From the NCBI GenBank assembly GCA_024364735.1, contig JAGFNQ010007681.1:1-64000 (forward strand): a DNA stretch of 64,000 bases, given 5' to 3'. Under the pieces are notes generated by a model. That model did not search any database. It was not told the origin of the DNA and saw only the letters and a program-made list of their open reading frames with translations. Origin of the DNA: Boesenbergia rotunda (Eukaryota > Streptophyta > Magnoliopsida > Zingiberales > Zingiberaceae). A program made the position numbers and the translations under genes. This document shows positions 45,401 through 58,559 of this stretch, piece by piece (the stretch's first letter is position 1; each line of letters starts with the position of its first letter).

Positions 45401-48400
45401 CATGGGACTCGTACATGTTTCCATTTTAAATTTTCTGTATTAATGAGAGAGAATCATATATGAAGAAAAAAACAACTTTTTGATACTTAGAACAACTGCT
45501 TGCGGTCAACTATAAAAAGCCATTTCTATCACCATTCTTTAATTAGTATAAAAGGTAACAAAGTATATAGTTCAAGAAATAAGGATGCACAAGTACGATA
45601 CCTGAAACAGGGTTTCAAATTCTGCACGAACAGCATCACTATTTTCTCTTCCACGCCACTTCTTGGGCATATAATGTGTGTTTTGGACGAGAAGAGACAT
45701 TGCACCTTCTGGGTCACGAGCTTGAAGTTCATCTGTTATAACAGCTCGACTGATGGCGATGACAGTTCCAAAAACAGCAGCATACCAAAATAAATTGCGA
45801 CCAAATATCTGAAACACATTTAAGCACAAATCAAACTCTCATAATTGACTTGAAAATCATAGTAAAGAGCACAAGATAGATAACTTACTTGACCCTCAAG
45901 TAGAGATTCATCCAAGAAAGTAATTATAATTAGAATTGCAGCGAAGCCTCCAGCCACAAAAGAAACAAATTTAGCTAATATGGAAATTAGAGGGGATGGA
46001 AACTGTTTTAAATAATTTGAAGCGTCTACCACACTGTTGTTTAATCGATGCATAAACAAATGATCGACCTGAAAATTTATTCAAATAATCATTGCAAAGA
46101 AAATGAGATCAAATACAATAACAAGATTGTTAATGAAACTCACATTAGGACTGTAGCTCATAATGCAAATAAGTTTTCTGATGTTCTAATTTAGTAGGTG
46201 AGACCTTTAATCTTCAAGCCATGTATGAGTTAGTATGATGAAGGAAATTCAAGCATGATCAAGCATTCAAGCCTTCTAATCATATGACTAACAAGTAATT
46301 TATTGTTAATAAGTACCAAAAATTCATCCTTACTGAGAACTATAAACCCTTCACTGTAGGCTTTAGACAGTTTGGAGTCCAGACTTGTGCAGTCTGATCA
46401 AAGACATAAGGGTGGTGCCAACCAATATCAAATATGATAAATACAACATCAACAGATTATCAAAAATGACAAACTGTCATGCATAATGACAAATTTTCTT
46501 ATATATATCTTACTTATATAAAAGGGAATTCTTGACTTTAGATAGGCTCTGGTAAAATTAGAACATTTATCAGTGACTCTGCTAGGTCGGCTGATATTTT
46601 CTAAAAGCCAGCCAAGTAAATCAAATTCACCTTGAATTGTCACAATTCTGGTGCATGAGTTCATTTGAGCTGGTAAAAGATCCGTTTCTTGGGGTTTTTT
46701 TCCTCCTGGTCCAACCATCAATTTGATTCGACTTTATAATCGTCCATGGAAATAAGAATTAGAGAAGCAAAAGCTGAGTTCCGAAATGCTCAGGCAGATG
46801 ATCCTTGACAAACAAGGATTTCTGCAATTTAAGATCCTACCCCTTTTTTGTCGTATTGGGTAGCACTTTTAGATCAATAATCATAGATTATTAGATATGC
46901 TACCTAATTGTTTGAGACAATGGATTTTGATGTGATGTGTTGGTAAATCCAGTTAACAAAAAAAGGTGATTGGATGTCAACCTAGGCATGTGGTTTGTTA
47001 TGTGTTATTGACTGTGTGTTGATGAGTTAGCAAAGATAAAGTCAATATCTAACAACTCATCTACTGTGTTGTTGAGTGATCCTGTACAATAAAGTGTGTT
47101 TTCAATGCAGGCATCAAGTTGAGCAACTCATGGTGGAGTTATTGTGCTGGCTTCTGTTCAATGTTTATGTGAAGCTTTGATGTTGTAATGTGCAATGTGT
47201 GATGTTGAGAATGAATGGGTGTGTTCCATGTAACCCAGCTGAGAGACCAGTGAAATAGATAGGCAATATAAGTGAAGTCAGAGAAGGAATGGTAGGATAA
47301 TTTATAAGCCTAGTTTGACTGGGGTTGATCCTGGATGCCGAAATTTAGATAGTTGACTAGGTTGAATCTACCCAACTGCTTTTTTAGGGTTGGTCACAAC
47401 AATTAAATCAGATAGTTTATGCTTAAATTGTTCTATTATCATGAGCTGCTTCTATTGGTTATTCATGATGTACTTATCATTAACGTGTGCCTTGTGTAGG
47501 TTAGTATTAATGTTGCAATACCATACTTTTATATTTACAGTTATTCATGATATGATATAGTGATTACATGATTACAGTGATTTATTATACAGTATCCTAC
47601 ATCTCTACCAGGTTTATATACTATGTGCATGATTAATAGTTGTTAGATGTTAATTAATATTTTATGCTTGCCAATATATTATGTATGATTAGAGTCATGG
47701 TAGAAATGAGATATTTGTATGATATCATAATGGATGAATGATCTATTGGATGATATAACATGCAACCTTATTGCTGATATATAAAGGTACCTGCAAGTGA
47801 TGCGCACAACTCAAAACAAAGAGCAATCTATATCCATTGTCGCTTTTGAGCGGAAGTAAGAAAGTGTGAAATTTTGGACACGATACCTTTGTACTACTAT
47901 GGTTGTTTGATAGCAGTACCCACATATAGGTAGAGGAATCAATCACAACTGTAAGAGACTGCAAGGGGAAAACCTTCCATATATACACTTTCTTGATTTA
48001 GATGTCATGTCCTTTATAGGTAGTTCATATAATAGTTCACACACACAGATAGCACCTAAATATTCAGGGGGACAAATGTGCATCTAGCGGTCATGTTACT
48101 TCATTATAAATGTTCCATAGATGCATTCAAGAATGATGCAATCATACTTGTTTCATCCTACTCAACCTTTCTTTCAGCTCCTTTCTTGTCTCGACTCTCG
48201 AGCATGTCAAGAAGAGGGTTCTTTGCATGTCTTGATGTCAAGTTTAGGTGATGGACTTGGCTTAGAGCACAAAATAAGTTTTGTAGGAGATTCATTTTAC
48301 TTTCATACTGTCATTTAATCTATTTTTACTCATTGACCGAGGAATCTAAAAATATATGAACAATTTATTATTGTAATTATCCTTATTGGAATTCAATTGA

Positions 48401-51400
48401 TGTTATGACAACTACTAATGCTTCATATGGATTTCACCGTGTATGATTCATATGTGTGGGTTATAAGTGTGACTTGACTAGCATTACAACATCATCAATG
48501 GACTACTGAGTGCTGACAAGTTGTGAAAAGAGATTGTCACATAGGTTTAGGGACATTCATAGGCTAATGGAACAGGGACCCCACTTAGGAAGTGAGACCT
48601 TCTAAGCCAATTCCATCAGTATAGATGCCATACGCTTTGACAAAGCTAACATTTTATCACTAACATATCAAAATTATTCTTAATTGAAAGTACAAGATAG
48701 TGTCAACAGAGCTGCTACTGTGGCAATTTCTATTGATTAAATTTGAAGATAAGATTTAATCATAGCTTTGCATTTTTTTTATAAAAAAAACTAAGAATAT
48801 TGTAAGTAGTCATTGATCATTCATCTATTACATAAGTACCAGTTTAATCTTCAAAAAAAGGGAATATATGTACCTCATTGAACTCCCTGAAAATCCATTT
48901 TGATAAATTAGACCATCTACGAGATGATGCTGTGCTTGGATGATGGTAAAACTGTTCAGCGTGTCTTAGAAAAAGGTGAACTAGCATGAAGATCAAAAGG
49001 CATGGTGATATGAGAAACATTCCAATCCCAAGATAAACAAGTCTCTTTCTCAATGATGTAGGGTTGGTTAGGAAATCCCTCCGAAGACAAAATTTGCTGC
49101 AAACAGATAAAAATTGTAATCATGATAAGAAGTGGCCATCAAAATCTGCATGTAAACAATACTCGTAGGGTGCGTTTGGTTGGGGGTTATTCTTGATAAC
49201 CTTGGTTATCCATCAAAGGTTATCAACAAAAATCTTGTTTGGTTTAGGTAATCAGCGATTCCCAAGTAATGATCGATGTCCGACACGTCAGCAAAAGGGG
49301 CAAGCAACTTGGAATCGGAAAACCTTAGGAAAGTAAGGTTTTTCTTGATTCTGGGGTTATGAAACTTATCTTTCCAAAATTATTCTCCAATATTTACCTT
49401 AGCAAAAGAGGCATTATTCACGGGCGACCACCGACAACGACGGCGGGCGGCCGCCGCCGCTGACTGATGACGACGGCCGACGACCGACAACGATAGCCGG
49501 CGACCATTATTCGTAGTCGACGACTGGCAACGACGGCCGGCAACCGCCGCCGGCGGTCGGCCATTATTTGCGTCCGACAACCGACAACGACAACCGACGA
49601 CCACCGTCGGCGGCCGGTGACCACCGCTGGCGGCCGACGACCACAGTCGGCGACCGGCAACCACCGGCGGCGGTCGACGACCGAGGATACGAATATGTAT
49701 ATAATATCATCTTACTTTTTTATTTTAAATGTATAAGCATATAATATTATTATACTTAAATTTAACTAAAGGGTAATACGGTAAAATATTATATTATGTC
49801 ATAGACTATTACCTCCAAACAAACAAGATTTTATTTGATTGCCTAAATTGAACCAAATAACTTCAGGTTATGTTTCGTTCCCCATTACCTTGGTTATGTT
49901 ATTACTTGGTAATCACATAACTAAGGTTATATCTGATAACTTAAACCAAACGCACCCGTAGTGCACATTAAAATTTACTTTTAAAGGGAAAAATCACGCA
50001 TGACAATGACAACATATCACCTGTGAATTCTGTGATTAGAAAGTGTATTAAATGGTTCATTACTGTAGATTTTCTAGGATCTGGTGTTTGACAAACGTCC
50101 TTCGGGATCAAAAATTTAATGTACAATTCCATTGTATTATGGCATGAAAAGAATCAAATTGTGCATCGTGGAATACGAATTGCACTAACAATTTCAGAAG
50201 CATTGGTTTTCAGAGCCAAAGTAACTGTGTGGTCAACTAAAATACTCTTTCGATCAAGAAAATAGAGTGCAAAGGTTATCTGTGTTTGAATAGCCAATAG
50301 AAAAAATATAGTTCTCCACTTCTCCCCATAAGATAAACACAGAAACACAAAACTAATGTTACTTGGCTAACACAACGGAAAATATAGCATATATGATTGC
50401 AGAGATACTGAAGCTGGTACAGTTAACACACACAAAAAAAACAATGATCAGGAGTGACTGTATTAAATTCTCTGTGATTAGTAAACTAAAATATGAGTTG
50501 CTTTGCCCATGTTGTGAATTGTATTGGTTTGAACAGTCGACAAGAAATAAGTTTTGCTTCTTGTTAAAAAAAGTCCAACATTTTTTAAGAACTGTTTTTT
50601 ATGGTGCATTGGCAACCAACCCTCACTTGGTGCTTCTCATGCAGTGACTGACTAAACACTTAATAACAACTGCCTGACTAGAAGGCTTGGTTGAATGCCT
50701 ATTGTTACTCAATCTCATTATATATAATGTATAAAACTTGCAAAGCATATTTGATGCATACCCAATATATAGCAAACGCCAAAACAAATACTCAAATAGT
50801 GCTGAAAAAATAGTAGGTAGTGAGAGAAACGCCTACACATTATTGGTAGGGGAATAAACTGACTAGTAACTAAATTTGAATAAGCTTCCATTACTTCTGT
50901 CAAAAACTTATTGGGACTATAGTTATTATTGGCTGTCATTATTCAAACATGTTCCACAAATCAAGAAGATTCTAGTAATTCTTAAAGAGTAATGGATAAT
51001 GCTTCCTTGTCAGCTTGGTTTGTGTCAATTTGCATAAATCATCAACCCCAGTGTGATAACCTTGCTAACCGCTTAACAAATACCGTACGACAAGATAACT
51101 TCCTCAATACATACTTACCTGTCAAACATGCTTTGGAATATGCACCAACTTAGGGACCATTCAAGGATTTTCGGAAGTATCAAATGATTTTTCTTTCCTG
51201 TGATTCTAGATTTGACAGTTGGACCAGCTCCAGGAACCCATGAGGAAATCGAAAATGCTAGAACACCTTTATTAAGCATTGCAATCAAATAATTCTGCTT
51301 CCGCATTATTCTCATTACCACATCATGAGCAGAAAGATCCTTTACCACACATAGTTGTTGAGACTTCTGTAGTTGAACAACTTTTTCCAGAATAGTAGGC

Positions 51401-52100
51401 CAAGGTGTTGTCTGAATTTCATGATCTGTAACATTGAGTCTGAAAGAAAATTATTACTTAGAAAAGTTTTTCCTGCATGATTCTGAACCAAATAGTACAT
51501 TAAGTTACAGTTGCAACAATACCTGTTATAATAGAACTGGCGAATTTTGACAATATTTTTCAGTTGTACAAAGAATTTCAAAAAGTTGAGAAGCCCATAG
51601 AGAGTCAATATAACTATGGAGCCAAGAATAATTGCTTTACCAATCGTAAAGGGAACTAAAGGATGTTGCTTAATAACTTCCTTAGGAAGATCACAAGGTT
51701 TTTCTCCCAACTCAACTGCCTCCACTCCACACTTGGCTTTGCCCAAGGCATCCCAATCAACATAAAGTAAGAAAAAGGCAATAAAACCTACCATGAAAAT
51801 TACATATAAAAGTTCAACTATCCACTTAAGGATGATGCACCAAAGACCCTTCTGGCAGTAGTAACTGTATAGCCTTTCAAAGAATAGATCTAAATCAATG
51901 ATCAATTCTGAATCTAGGCGTTCATCATTTAGAAGCCCAGATGGGGAATCAGGTCCTGAACTCGGTAATTTTCTATAATCAGATAATTCTATCTCCGGTG
52001 GCACATCTCTCAGCAATTTAGTAGTCAGCGGCAATTCAGATTTATGTGGCCATTTCCATCTAGCAGGAGCAATTGATCCCTTTTTCAAACTGAACATCAT
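42481..52100 (-). CDS. ATG9: Autophagy-related protein 9
   Basis: Nine coding exons, all GT-AG: 51523-52100, 51119-51439, 48874-49096, 45889-46068, 45602-45808, 44479-44556, 44314-44384, 44117-44224 and 42481-43390. Together they make 2676 nt, or 891 residues, with the frame kept throughout. ATG9 is the multispanning lipid scramblase of autophagy vesicles and seeds the growing autophagosome membrane. The N-terminus has the plant block VPPEIELSDYRKLPS and FFERLYSYYCQKGLWCIILK, then membrane helices in exons 1, 3, 4 and 5 (for example WIVELLYVIFMVGFIAFFLL and LVYLGIGMFLISPCLLIF). The conserved core reads VVKDLSAHDVVMRIMRKQNY, FREFNE joined to VDHLFMHRLN, RNLFWYAAVFGTV and EEMASIFVTPYLLIFVVPK, then VDDILQFI. 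The long C-terminal tail is cytosolic, His/Ser-rich and poorly conserved. Nothing is truncated or frameshifted. Start: two tandem ATGs at 52100 and 52097; the upstream leader has short uORFs. Confidence 0.95.
44800..45500. other. ATG9 intron 5 middle part
   Basis: Intron 5 (44557-45601) is AT-rich, with no ORF or element recognised. Its ends carry consensus splice sites (CAG/GTATCG and GTGCAG/TACACT). Confidence 0.6.
46069..48873. other. ATG9 intron 3 (2.8 kb)
   Basis: The part 46900-48600 is less AT-rich and has phrases reminiscent of degenerate LTR elements (for example around 47040-47400 and 47780-48060), but no LTR pair, target duplication or conserved protein motif could be shown. Apparent ORFs at 47743-47988 and 48121-48318 match no family I know. 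Confidence 0.4.
49168..49957. mobile_element. Tourist-like (PIF/Harbinger-type) non-autonomous element in ATG9 intron 2
   Basis: Perfect terminal inverted repeats GGGTGCGTTTGGTT / AACCAAACGCACCC, flanked by the 3-bp duplication GTA (49165-49167, 49958-49960). Subterminal GGTTATC motifs are also mirrored. The middle (49420-49685) is a GC-rich repeat of CGACGACCGACAACGACGGC type. 790 bp, no transposase. It sits inside the 2-kb intron without touching splice sites. Confidence 0.85.
49420..49685. repeat. GC-rich tandem repeat inside the Tourist-like element
   Basis: Variable units of about 20-30 bp combine CGACGACCG, ACAACGACGGC and GCCGGCGACC. ORFs of 80-94 codons on the minus strand, rich in Arg and Ala or Val, result from the periodicity. 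Confidence 0.75.
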
Positions 52101-52138
52101 TCATGCATACCCAGGACGAGCAAGACTTTCCAGTCCAT
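52097..52138 (-). promoter_or_regulatory. uORF in ATG9 leader, stop overlapping main ATG
   Basis: In the leader exon just upstream (52101-52154, after acceptor TTCAG), ATG at 52138 opens 13 codons. It ends at a TGA (52099-52097) that shares ATGA with the main start at 52100. A 4-codon uORF (52140-52154) precedes it. The arrangement allows termination-reinitiation control of ATG9 translation. This rests on the inferred splice acceptor. Confidence 0.6.
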
Positions 52139-53318
52139 ATCACAGAATTATCATCTGAAGGAAAAAAAAGACCAAAAGTACTGATGTAAAAAAAAGTGCA
52201 GTATAAGCAACATATCACGAAAAACAGCAATTTTGAAACCTTAAAGATGGAGAAGAAAAAGAGCTTAGAACCAAATGTAAAACTACTTCTTTAACGGAAT
52301 AACATACCACACAAACAACCGGTGACAAAGTTAGATACAACAAGCAAACATAATTGTATGTCTAACATGAACCAGAAAGAAATGATCTCATTAATTGAGA
52401 TATATAATACACTATCATCTCCAATATGGTGAAGAGAAAAACAATTGCACAGGGCTCAAAAGGAAGGACCAATCCTCAGTGCAAAGTTTAACCTTAAATC
52501 AAAATGGTAGATCTTGTGACACAATCCGTATTAAGCGAGTTGCAAAAAAGCATGTGCTTTCAGGTATATACCAATGATGCCATGTAGGAATTATATAATT
52601 ATAAATCTAAATATATGTTCAAACATTGTTCATTTCTTGAATACTAACTTGCCTTCTACCAAAGATTACACCATCACATTTTCAACCGTTAGATATCACA
52701 TCTTTCTATCACTAGTCATCGTCATCATCAGCAGCATCAAAACATGCTTGCCTGAACTATTTGAGGTCGGCAGTAGGAAACTTATTCCTCCATACTAGCT
52801 ATACGCAAGGTGATATCATTAGTAATATTTGAATCATTTGTTTAATAAATTGATTACTGTTTTCTTTGGCCATTTTCTCACATTTTATCCAGGGGGTCAA
52901 ATTTCTCTTGTTGCCGGTCAGCACAGGTGAAAGTTTGATCTGAATTGCAAGCGCTAGTAAAATTGATGAAGAGTAGCATACACCCTACGACCAATCATGA
53001 CTAGAATTTGCATCTTCGAGCGTGTTTGACAAGTGCAACCTTGACTACCTAATCCAGGTCAGACAAATCTCAAATTGCAGTACTAAACCATGCTCCAAAC
53101 AAGACAACCAAAGCATTCCAGAATCTAAATTACGCAACCACGCGACAAAATTGGGGAGAACAAGCTGCACAAGCAGGATAAAGGAAAAGATGAATCTGAT
53201 GATCAATCATCAACGTGCAATGCAACGGAGGGGATGAGAAACAAGGGACGGAGAGGAGATAGGTCAAGGGCAGAAAAGAGGGGCCGAAAAAGAAGGCGAG
53301 GAAAGTCGAGGTACTCAC

Positions 53319-53470
53319 AGAGGCGAAGGAGGCGTCCACGCTGACCGTACGCAGATGAGGAGCGGTCGGTTCCGTGCCCTAGAGCGATCTCCGTGGAGAT
53401 TGGGGCGAGGAGGAGGAGGAGGAGGAGAGCGGCGATTAGGATTTCAGGAAGGAAGAAGAAAAGCTTGATA
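53319..53470 (-). other. ATG9 non-coding first exon (probable)
   Basis: The minus strand has a GC-rich, pyrimidine-rich leader ending at the donor CCTCT/GTGAGTACC (53319). It pairs with the acceptor at 52155, giving a leader intron of about 1.2 kb. The transcription start near 53470 is a guess. Confidence 0.5.
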
Positions 53471-53656
53471 AAGGGGCTGGCAGCTGGTATTAAAACAAAG
53501 GTAAGGGGCAAAATAGTGATTTCGCGTTTCGGTTGGACTAGTTCGCGGTGGCTGATTAAAACAAAGGAGGACTCATGTTGCAACGGACGGACTCGCGTCC
53601 AATAAAGGAAGCTCCTGCCATGCCGCAATCCGACGGTTAGATAAAATTGTGTGCTT

Positions 53657-53687
<31 letters not shown>

Positions 53688-53695
53688 CCAACAAA
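53657..53695 (+). repeat. 39-base poly-C run
   Basis: Uninterrupted C homopolymer 180-230 bp upstream of the likely ATG9 transcription start. The length may be inexact because such runs are error-prone in sequencing. Confidence 0.9.
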
Positions 53696-54517
53696 TTTTA
53701 TATGATTTTTATAAAATGGGGCATGAAATCGTGGGATATTAGGCTTTTTGACCGTCCACCAGTGCTTCCCGATTTACCTTAACGACCGGTAAAAAACTTC
53801 AATGGGATGAAATCAATCGTCCCAAGTTTGATATTATCCTGGTTAATCAATCTTAATATTATTATTAATTCTTCACTCTATCAAACAACTATCTATTTTA
53901 TTTTTATTTTTATTTTTGATAATCCAAATATCCAAACCTTTGGTTCAACTAGTCTGGGAGGTAGACGATTCAATCTAAAATCGGGTATTTAAGTTTTTAG
54001 TCTGACTAGTTCTAAAAATAGATGATTTAACCTCACAAATTAGCCATTAAATAAATCCAGAAGTACAAGAGGCTTGTCACACACAACCGTCAATGTCTAA
54101 ATTTTTTATTCTAATGATAAAAATATCTATAATATGTTATAGGTAAGATTTAAATCGTGAATACTTATAAAATTATCTGAATATTTTGCTATTCCGTCAT
54201 AGTCCGGGACTACATTATCTATTTTTTAAAATAAAAGATCGTAATATTCAGACGATTTAGTAACAACTATGTAAACCATAATTAGATATGAATAAATAAA
54301 TTATGAGAAATATTTTTCTCTAATACAGGAGCACTCGCAAAAATTCAGAATCTCCATCGTTTTCATTATTATTGAGAGGTGTTCCATGCTGGAAAAAAAA
54401 AATACGAAAACATGTCTTTTTTTCATTCGAAACATATCTGTGTCCGATAATAATATTGTAATAACAATTTTGATCAAAAATTTCAATTTAACTAAAATTA
54501 TGACATATGAAATACTA
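53696..54517. other. AT-rich intergenic DNA
   Basis: No gene or element recognised between the poly-C run and the CACTA element. Confidence 0.5.
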
Positions 54518-55439
54518 TTACACTAGTAGAATTTGCTTAATTTACTTCGTATATTCATCGAAGTCATAGATAGATAATTACCGAAGTAGACGCACGTGAA
54601 ATAAAAAGGGATTATTTTACTTCGCCATATAACCGAAGTCATATGCATGAAAATAACGAAGTCTTTTACCGGTTCAAAGAGGCAAACCGGTTCAGATTTG
54701 GACCGATTCTGAAGTAAAAACTTGTCTTTTACTTCGTTGATTTTGTAAAGTGCCGAAGTAATCGATGATATATAACTTTACAGTTTAAATTAATTGTCGA
54801 AGTAAAAAAATATCTGTTGCTTTAGTAGTTTTGCAATGCGACGAAGTAATAGATGATATGTAACTTCACAGTTTACATTAATTGTCAAAGCAAATATATT
54901 TTATAACTTCGCCAGTATTTATATTTATCGAAGTATATAATATTATGTTACTTCATCGTATACATTTATTGACACAGTAATCGATTTAAAAGACTTCATT
55001 GTTTTGTATGATACAGAAGTAATAGATATGAAACGACTTCACAATTATTAAATTGTGATGAAGTAAATATGCTTTTTAACTTCATCACAATTTAAATGGA
55101 TGAAGTATTTTATTTTTGATTACTTCACCATCAAATTTTATTATCGAAGTAAATAATCATTTTTATTACAATATAATTTTAATTTAATGAAGTAAATGTC
55201 GATTATCACCGCACTAATTTAATAAAAGAGTGAAGTAAAAATTATTTTTACTTCATTAAAATTAAACAATTATCCATTCAAAATGATGAATATATATCAA
55301 CAAATCCATCAATGCACAAGTACATATCCACAAATCCACAAGTATATATAACCAAAATATATATCCATAAGTTTATCCAAAATCCATAATGAAATAACAA
55401 AATATGTATCCTAAGTACACCACCAATTTAGACACCTAC

Positions 55440-55890
55440 ATATGAGTAGACAAATTCACTCCATTTACTTCTGACATCATCATATTCAGATTGTTGGTAA
55501 TATTGATTCTTGATTGTTCCTGCAAACTTTTATGCAAAAATACAAAATGTATTAGATTCATCCAACTGTAATAGTTTATCTCAATCATATATAAACCAAA
55601 GCATATAATAAAAAAAATATTACCATCTTGTCCAACTGTGAATTTTCACATTCAACTATCTCTTTCATGTACCTCATCACACAATATCTACATTCAATAG
55701 AACCACTTTGTTTTAGATTACCCTACAATGAAATAGAAAAGGTAATGTAATGATCACAATCCAAGTTATAAAAAACATCCATTCATATCTTCATACATAA
55801 GCACAATACATACTGTTAATTATTTAAAACCTGGTCCTTTAGAGATACCCTTTGAGGCATTGTACATCTTGACCCCACTACATTTTAAAA
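55440..55890 (-). pseudogene. Ulp1-like (C48) cysteine peptidase, C-terminal remnant
   Basis: Three exon-like pieces on the minus strand. 55838-55885 reads MYNASKGISKGPGFK. 55627-55724 reads KQSGSIECRYCVMRYMKEIV, the block holding the catalytic cysteine (family pattern ECGYYVM, with Gly replaced by Arg here). 55440-55528 reads YYQQSEYDDVRSKWSEFVYS, the usual C-terminal tail. The pieces are separated by intron-like DNA with CAG acceptors and a GATG/GTAATA donor, but the last two do not join in frame. Catalytic His and Asp were not found upstream. Ulp1-like domains are common passengers of plant CACTA and Mutator-type elements; their role in transposition is unknown. Confidence 0.7.
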
Positions 55891-56327
55891 AGTAAAAAAG
55901 TTATTTTTTCCATATTTATAAGTGAATGCATTCATCATAGCAGACTAACTTTGTGGCGCTAGTTCAAAGACATTCTGCAACAAATAAATTAGTTGGCACA
56001 ATTTCATATCGTATATGCATACTAGTTCAATACAAGTGAAAGCATACAATGAAGATTTGCTGCCACAGTTTGAAAGATGAAAGCATAGAATGAGTATCAA
56101 GTGTTGCCAACCAACGACAACAAAAAACAGTGACATATAAGTGAAAGGTCAGCGGTATACAGATATGAGGCATGGAAAGCTGAGTTTTAAACAAAAAAAA
56201 AGATTTACAGGAAACATTTGCAAGAAAACATATAGCCACAGTTATAGTTACAAAAGCGGAGCATTTGCTTTGTGAATTGTCGAGCCTCGATACAAGCCAC
56301 AGTTACAGGAAACATATACATGAACTT

Positions 56328-57340
56328 ACAGGATTAGCAAGGAAACATATACATGTTACAGGAAAAAACTTGTAGAAGATTGTAGTAAACTGTATGCAGT
56401 AATAAATTGTATGCAGTAATAGAGAACTGTATTTAGTAAACTGTATGTAATAAAGAACTATATGTAGTAAAAAAAACTTGTAGTAAACTGTATGCAGTAA
56501 TAAAGAATTGTATGTAGCAAACTGATGTAATAAAGAACTATATGCAGTAAACTGTATGTAGTAAAAAACTTGTAGTAAACTGTATGCAGTAATAAAGAAG
56601 TATGTATACAGTAAACTGTATGCAGTAATATAGGAAATGAAGACTGTATGCAGTATGAAGACTGTATGCAGTAATGCAGTAATGCAGAAGATTTGCATGC
56701 AGAGCTACATTAATCAAGTATTCAAGTTGGCTCATAGTACAAACCAATTTATGTGAACATCATTTTCATATGCAGAACTTTTTCAATCTAACAAAACAAA
56801 CCAAGGAAACGTCTTTAATTACAGGATTAGCAAGGAAACATATACATGTTACAGGAATGACAGCAATGAAACAAATGCATCTCAAGAGTTTCAGAATTTT
56901 TATGCTCTTTTAGAGTTCCAGATCGCCACAAATTACAAGCTTAGTCCGGGTTCATTAGTATTTTTTATTGAGGTTGCTCGATATTTTAGAAGGAGAGAGC
57001 TTGCAATTCTGATAAAAATTTTTCTTGAAGTCGTATTGGGTTTGCTTGTCTCTCTATTTATGGTGTTCTTCTTGTCTGGTAACAGGACTTGTAGCAATTC
57101 TGAGTTTTGTATTAAATTTATGGGAGAAAATTATTCAGCATATGGGAATCTCAATTTTGATTATTTGTTATTGAAAAAGAATTGTGGGGATATATTGATG
57201 GCACTAATCAACTCCTACAAATGCTACTCAATTAGTCCAATAGAAAATTAAAGATGCTAGGGCCTCTAAACAAATATCACAGTAGAAAATAGCTATGAAC
57301 TTACAGGATTAGCAAGGAAACATATACATATTACAGGAAT
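56328..57340. repeat. Three dispersed copies of a ~36-bp repeat inside the CACTA element
   Basis: TACAGGATTAGCAAGGAAAC followed by ATATACATGTTACAGGA occurs at about 56328-56364, 56820-56856 and 57302-57338, nearly identical and in the same orientation. Spacing is near 490 bp each time. Confidence 0.8.
56364..56690. repeat. Degenerate ACTGTATGCAGTAATA tandem repeat
   Basis: About fifteen variants of ACTGTATGCAGTAATAAAGA lie head to tail. The unit can pair locally (CTGTATGCAG). Related single copies lie near 57484-57512. ORFs rich in Tyr, Thr and Leu on the minus strand are artefacts of it. Confidence 0.75.
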
Positions 57341-58559
57341 GATAACAATGAAGAAGCATGTAGGTGTAGAACCTTCTATCATTAGCTAAGAAAAGTTGGT
57401 GCCAACTGAAAAGTGGTCCGTTAGCCAAGAAGCAAGCATGCAGAGCTAAATTGTAACTAGCTAGTAATGGAGGATAACAACATGTATGCAGTAATAACAA
57501 CATGTATGTAGTAAATTTCTGCTACTACTCCAATGTATGTTAACAGCAAAACCATTGTCCGCAAAAAGTAAAGATTCTGTACTATTCCGACTACCTGACA
57601 GTGACTGCCATCCAATAGGACCCTGATAGTTTGGAAATTAAGAAACAATAAATGAATATTACAGTTAAACCAAGTAACCATCAGTAACACAGTTTTTATC
57701 AGATTATATAGACGAAAAGAAATCAGTTGCAAACCGTGTCATACTTTGAATAGTTTCTTAAGACAAAGTAATCAGTTTTAGCAGTTTATCACCCACCAGT
57801 ATAGAATCATTAGGTTGTAAATATGTTATACACAAGTCAAGGTAATCATATCATTGATTGGACAACACATGAATATTATATGAGAAAAGATGGGCCCTAT
57901 ATAAATAATAACTTGCATCCTGAACAACAAAGTCATAAAAAAAAATAACTTACAAAATAGCATATTTACCAACACAAAGTACACATGTCATCAAGTTCAT
58001 CATAAAAGAATAGAATGTTTTGGTTCAAAGCCCAATTGGCTGGCAGTTGACCAGATGGGTTAAGCCAACTGAGCATTCAACCAATCTCCTGATGAAGTCA
58101 GAAAGATCATTGATCTAGCAATTGTTAAACGACAAATACTATAAAGTCAGGAAGTAAAGTTGACTAGGGTTGGCATCAGTAGGTTCAAGTAGCTATTGCC
58201 AAAGAGAATACATTAACTAGTGTGGCACTAAGTTAACTCAAAGTTGTAATAGCACACTGAAGATTAAGGCAATTGCAAGAATAGTTGACTAGCCTACAGC
58301 AGAAGAGAAAAGCAATGTTTGTAGCAGCACACTGAAAGTTATTACTTGTATGCATACATGTTGTTAACAACAAAACTGTTGCATGCAGTAAATTGATTAC
58401 TTTTAGCATGCAGTAGTAGCAGAAGAATAAAACATACAACACAAAAGTAGCCAGATTTTACCGTCCAGCAAAACCCTAGCACAGATACAAGTCCTTGGAG
58501 AGAAAGATTTTTGCCTGAAGAGAATGAGCTGCTATTAGTACTTGGAGTTCGCGATTTGG

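Noticed and set aside
47743..48318. Possible captured gene in ATG9 intron 3
   Set aside because: Two short ORFs on opposite strands with no motif, splice support or homology that I can recognise.
49380..49664. Arg/Val/Ala-rich ORFs in the ATG9 intron
   Set aside because: Caused by the GC-rich tandem repeat in the Tourist-like element.
56303..56747. Tyr-rich ORFs of 69 and 131 codons
   Set aside because: Translations of the ATGCAGTAATA tandem repeat.
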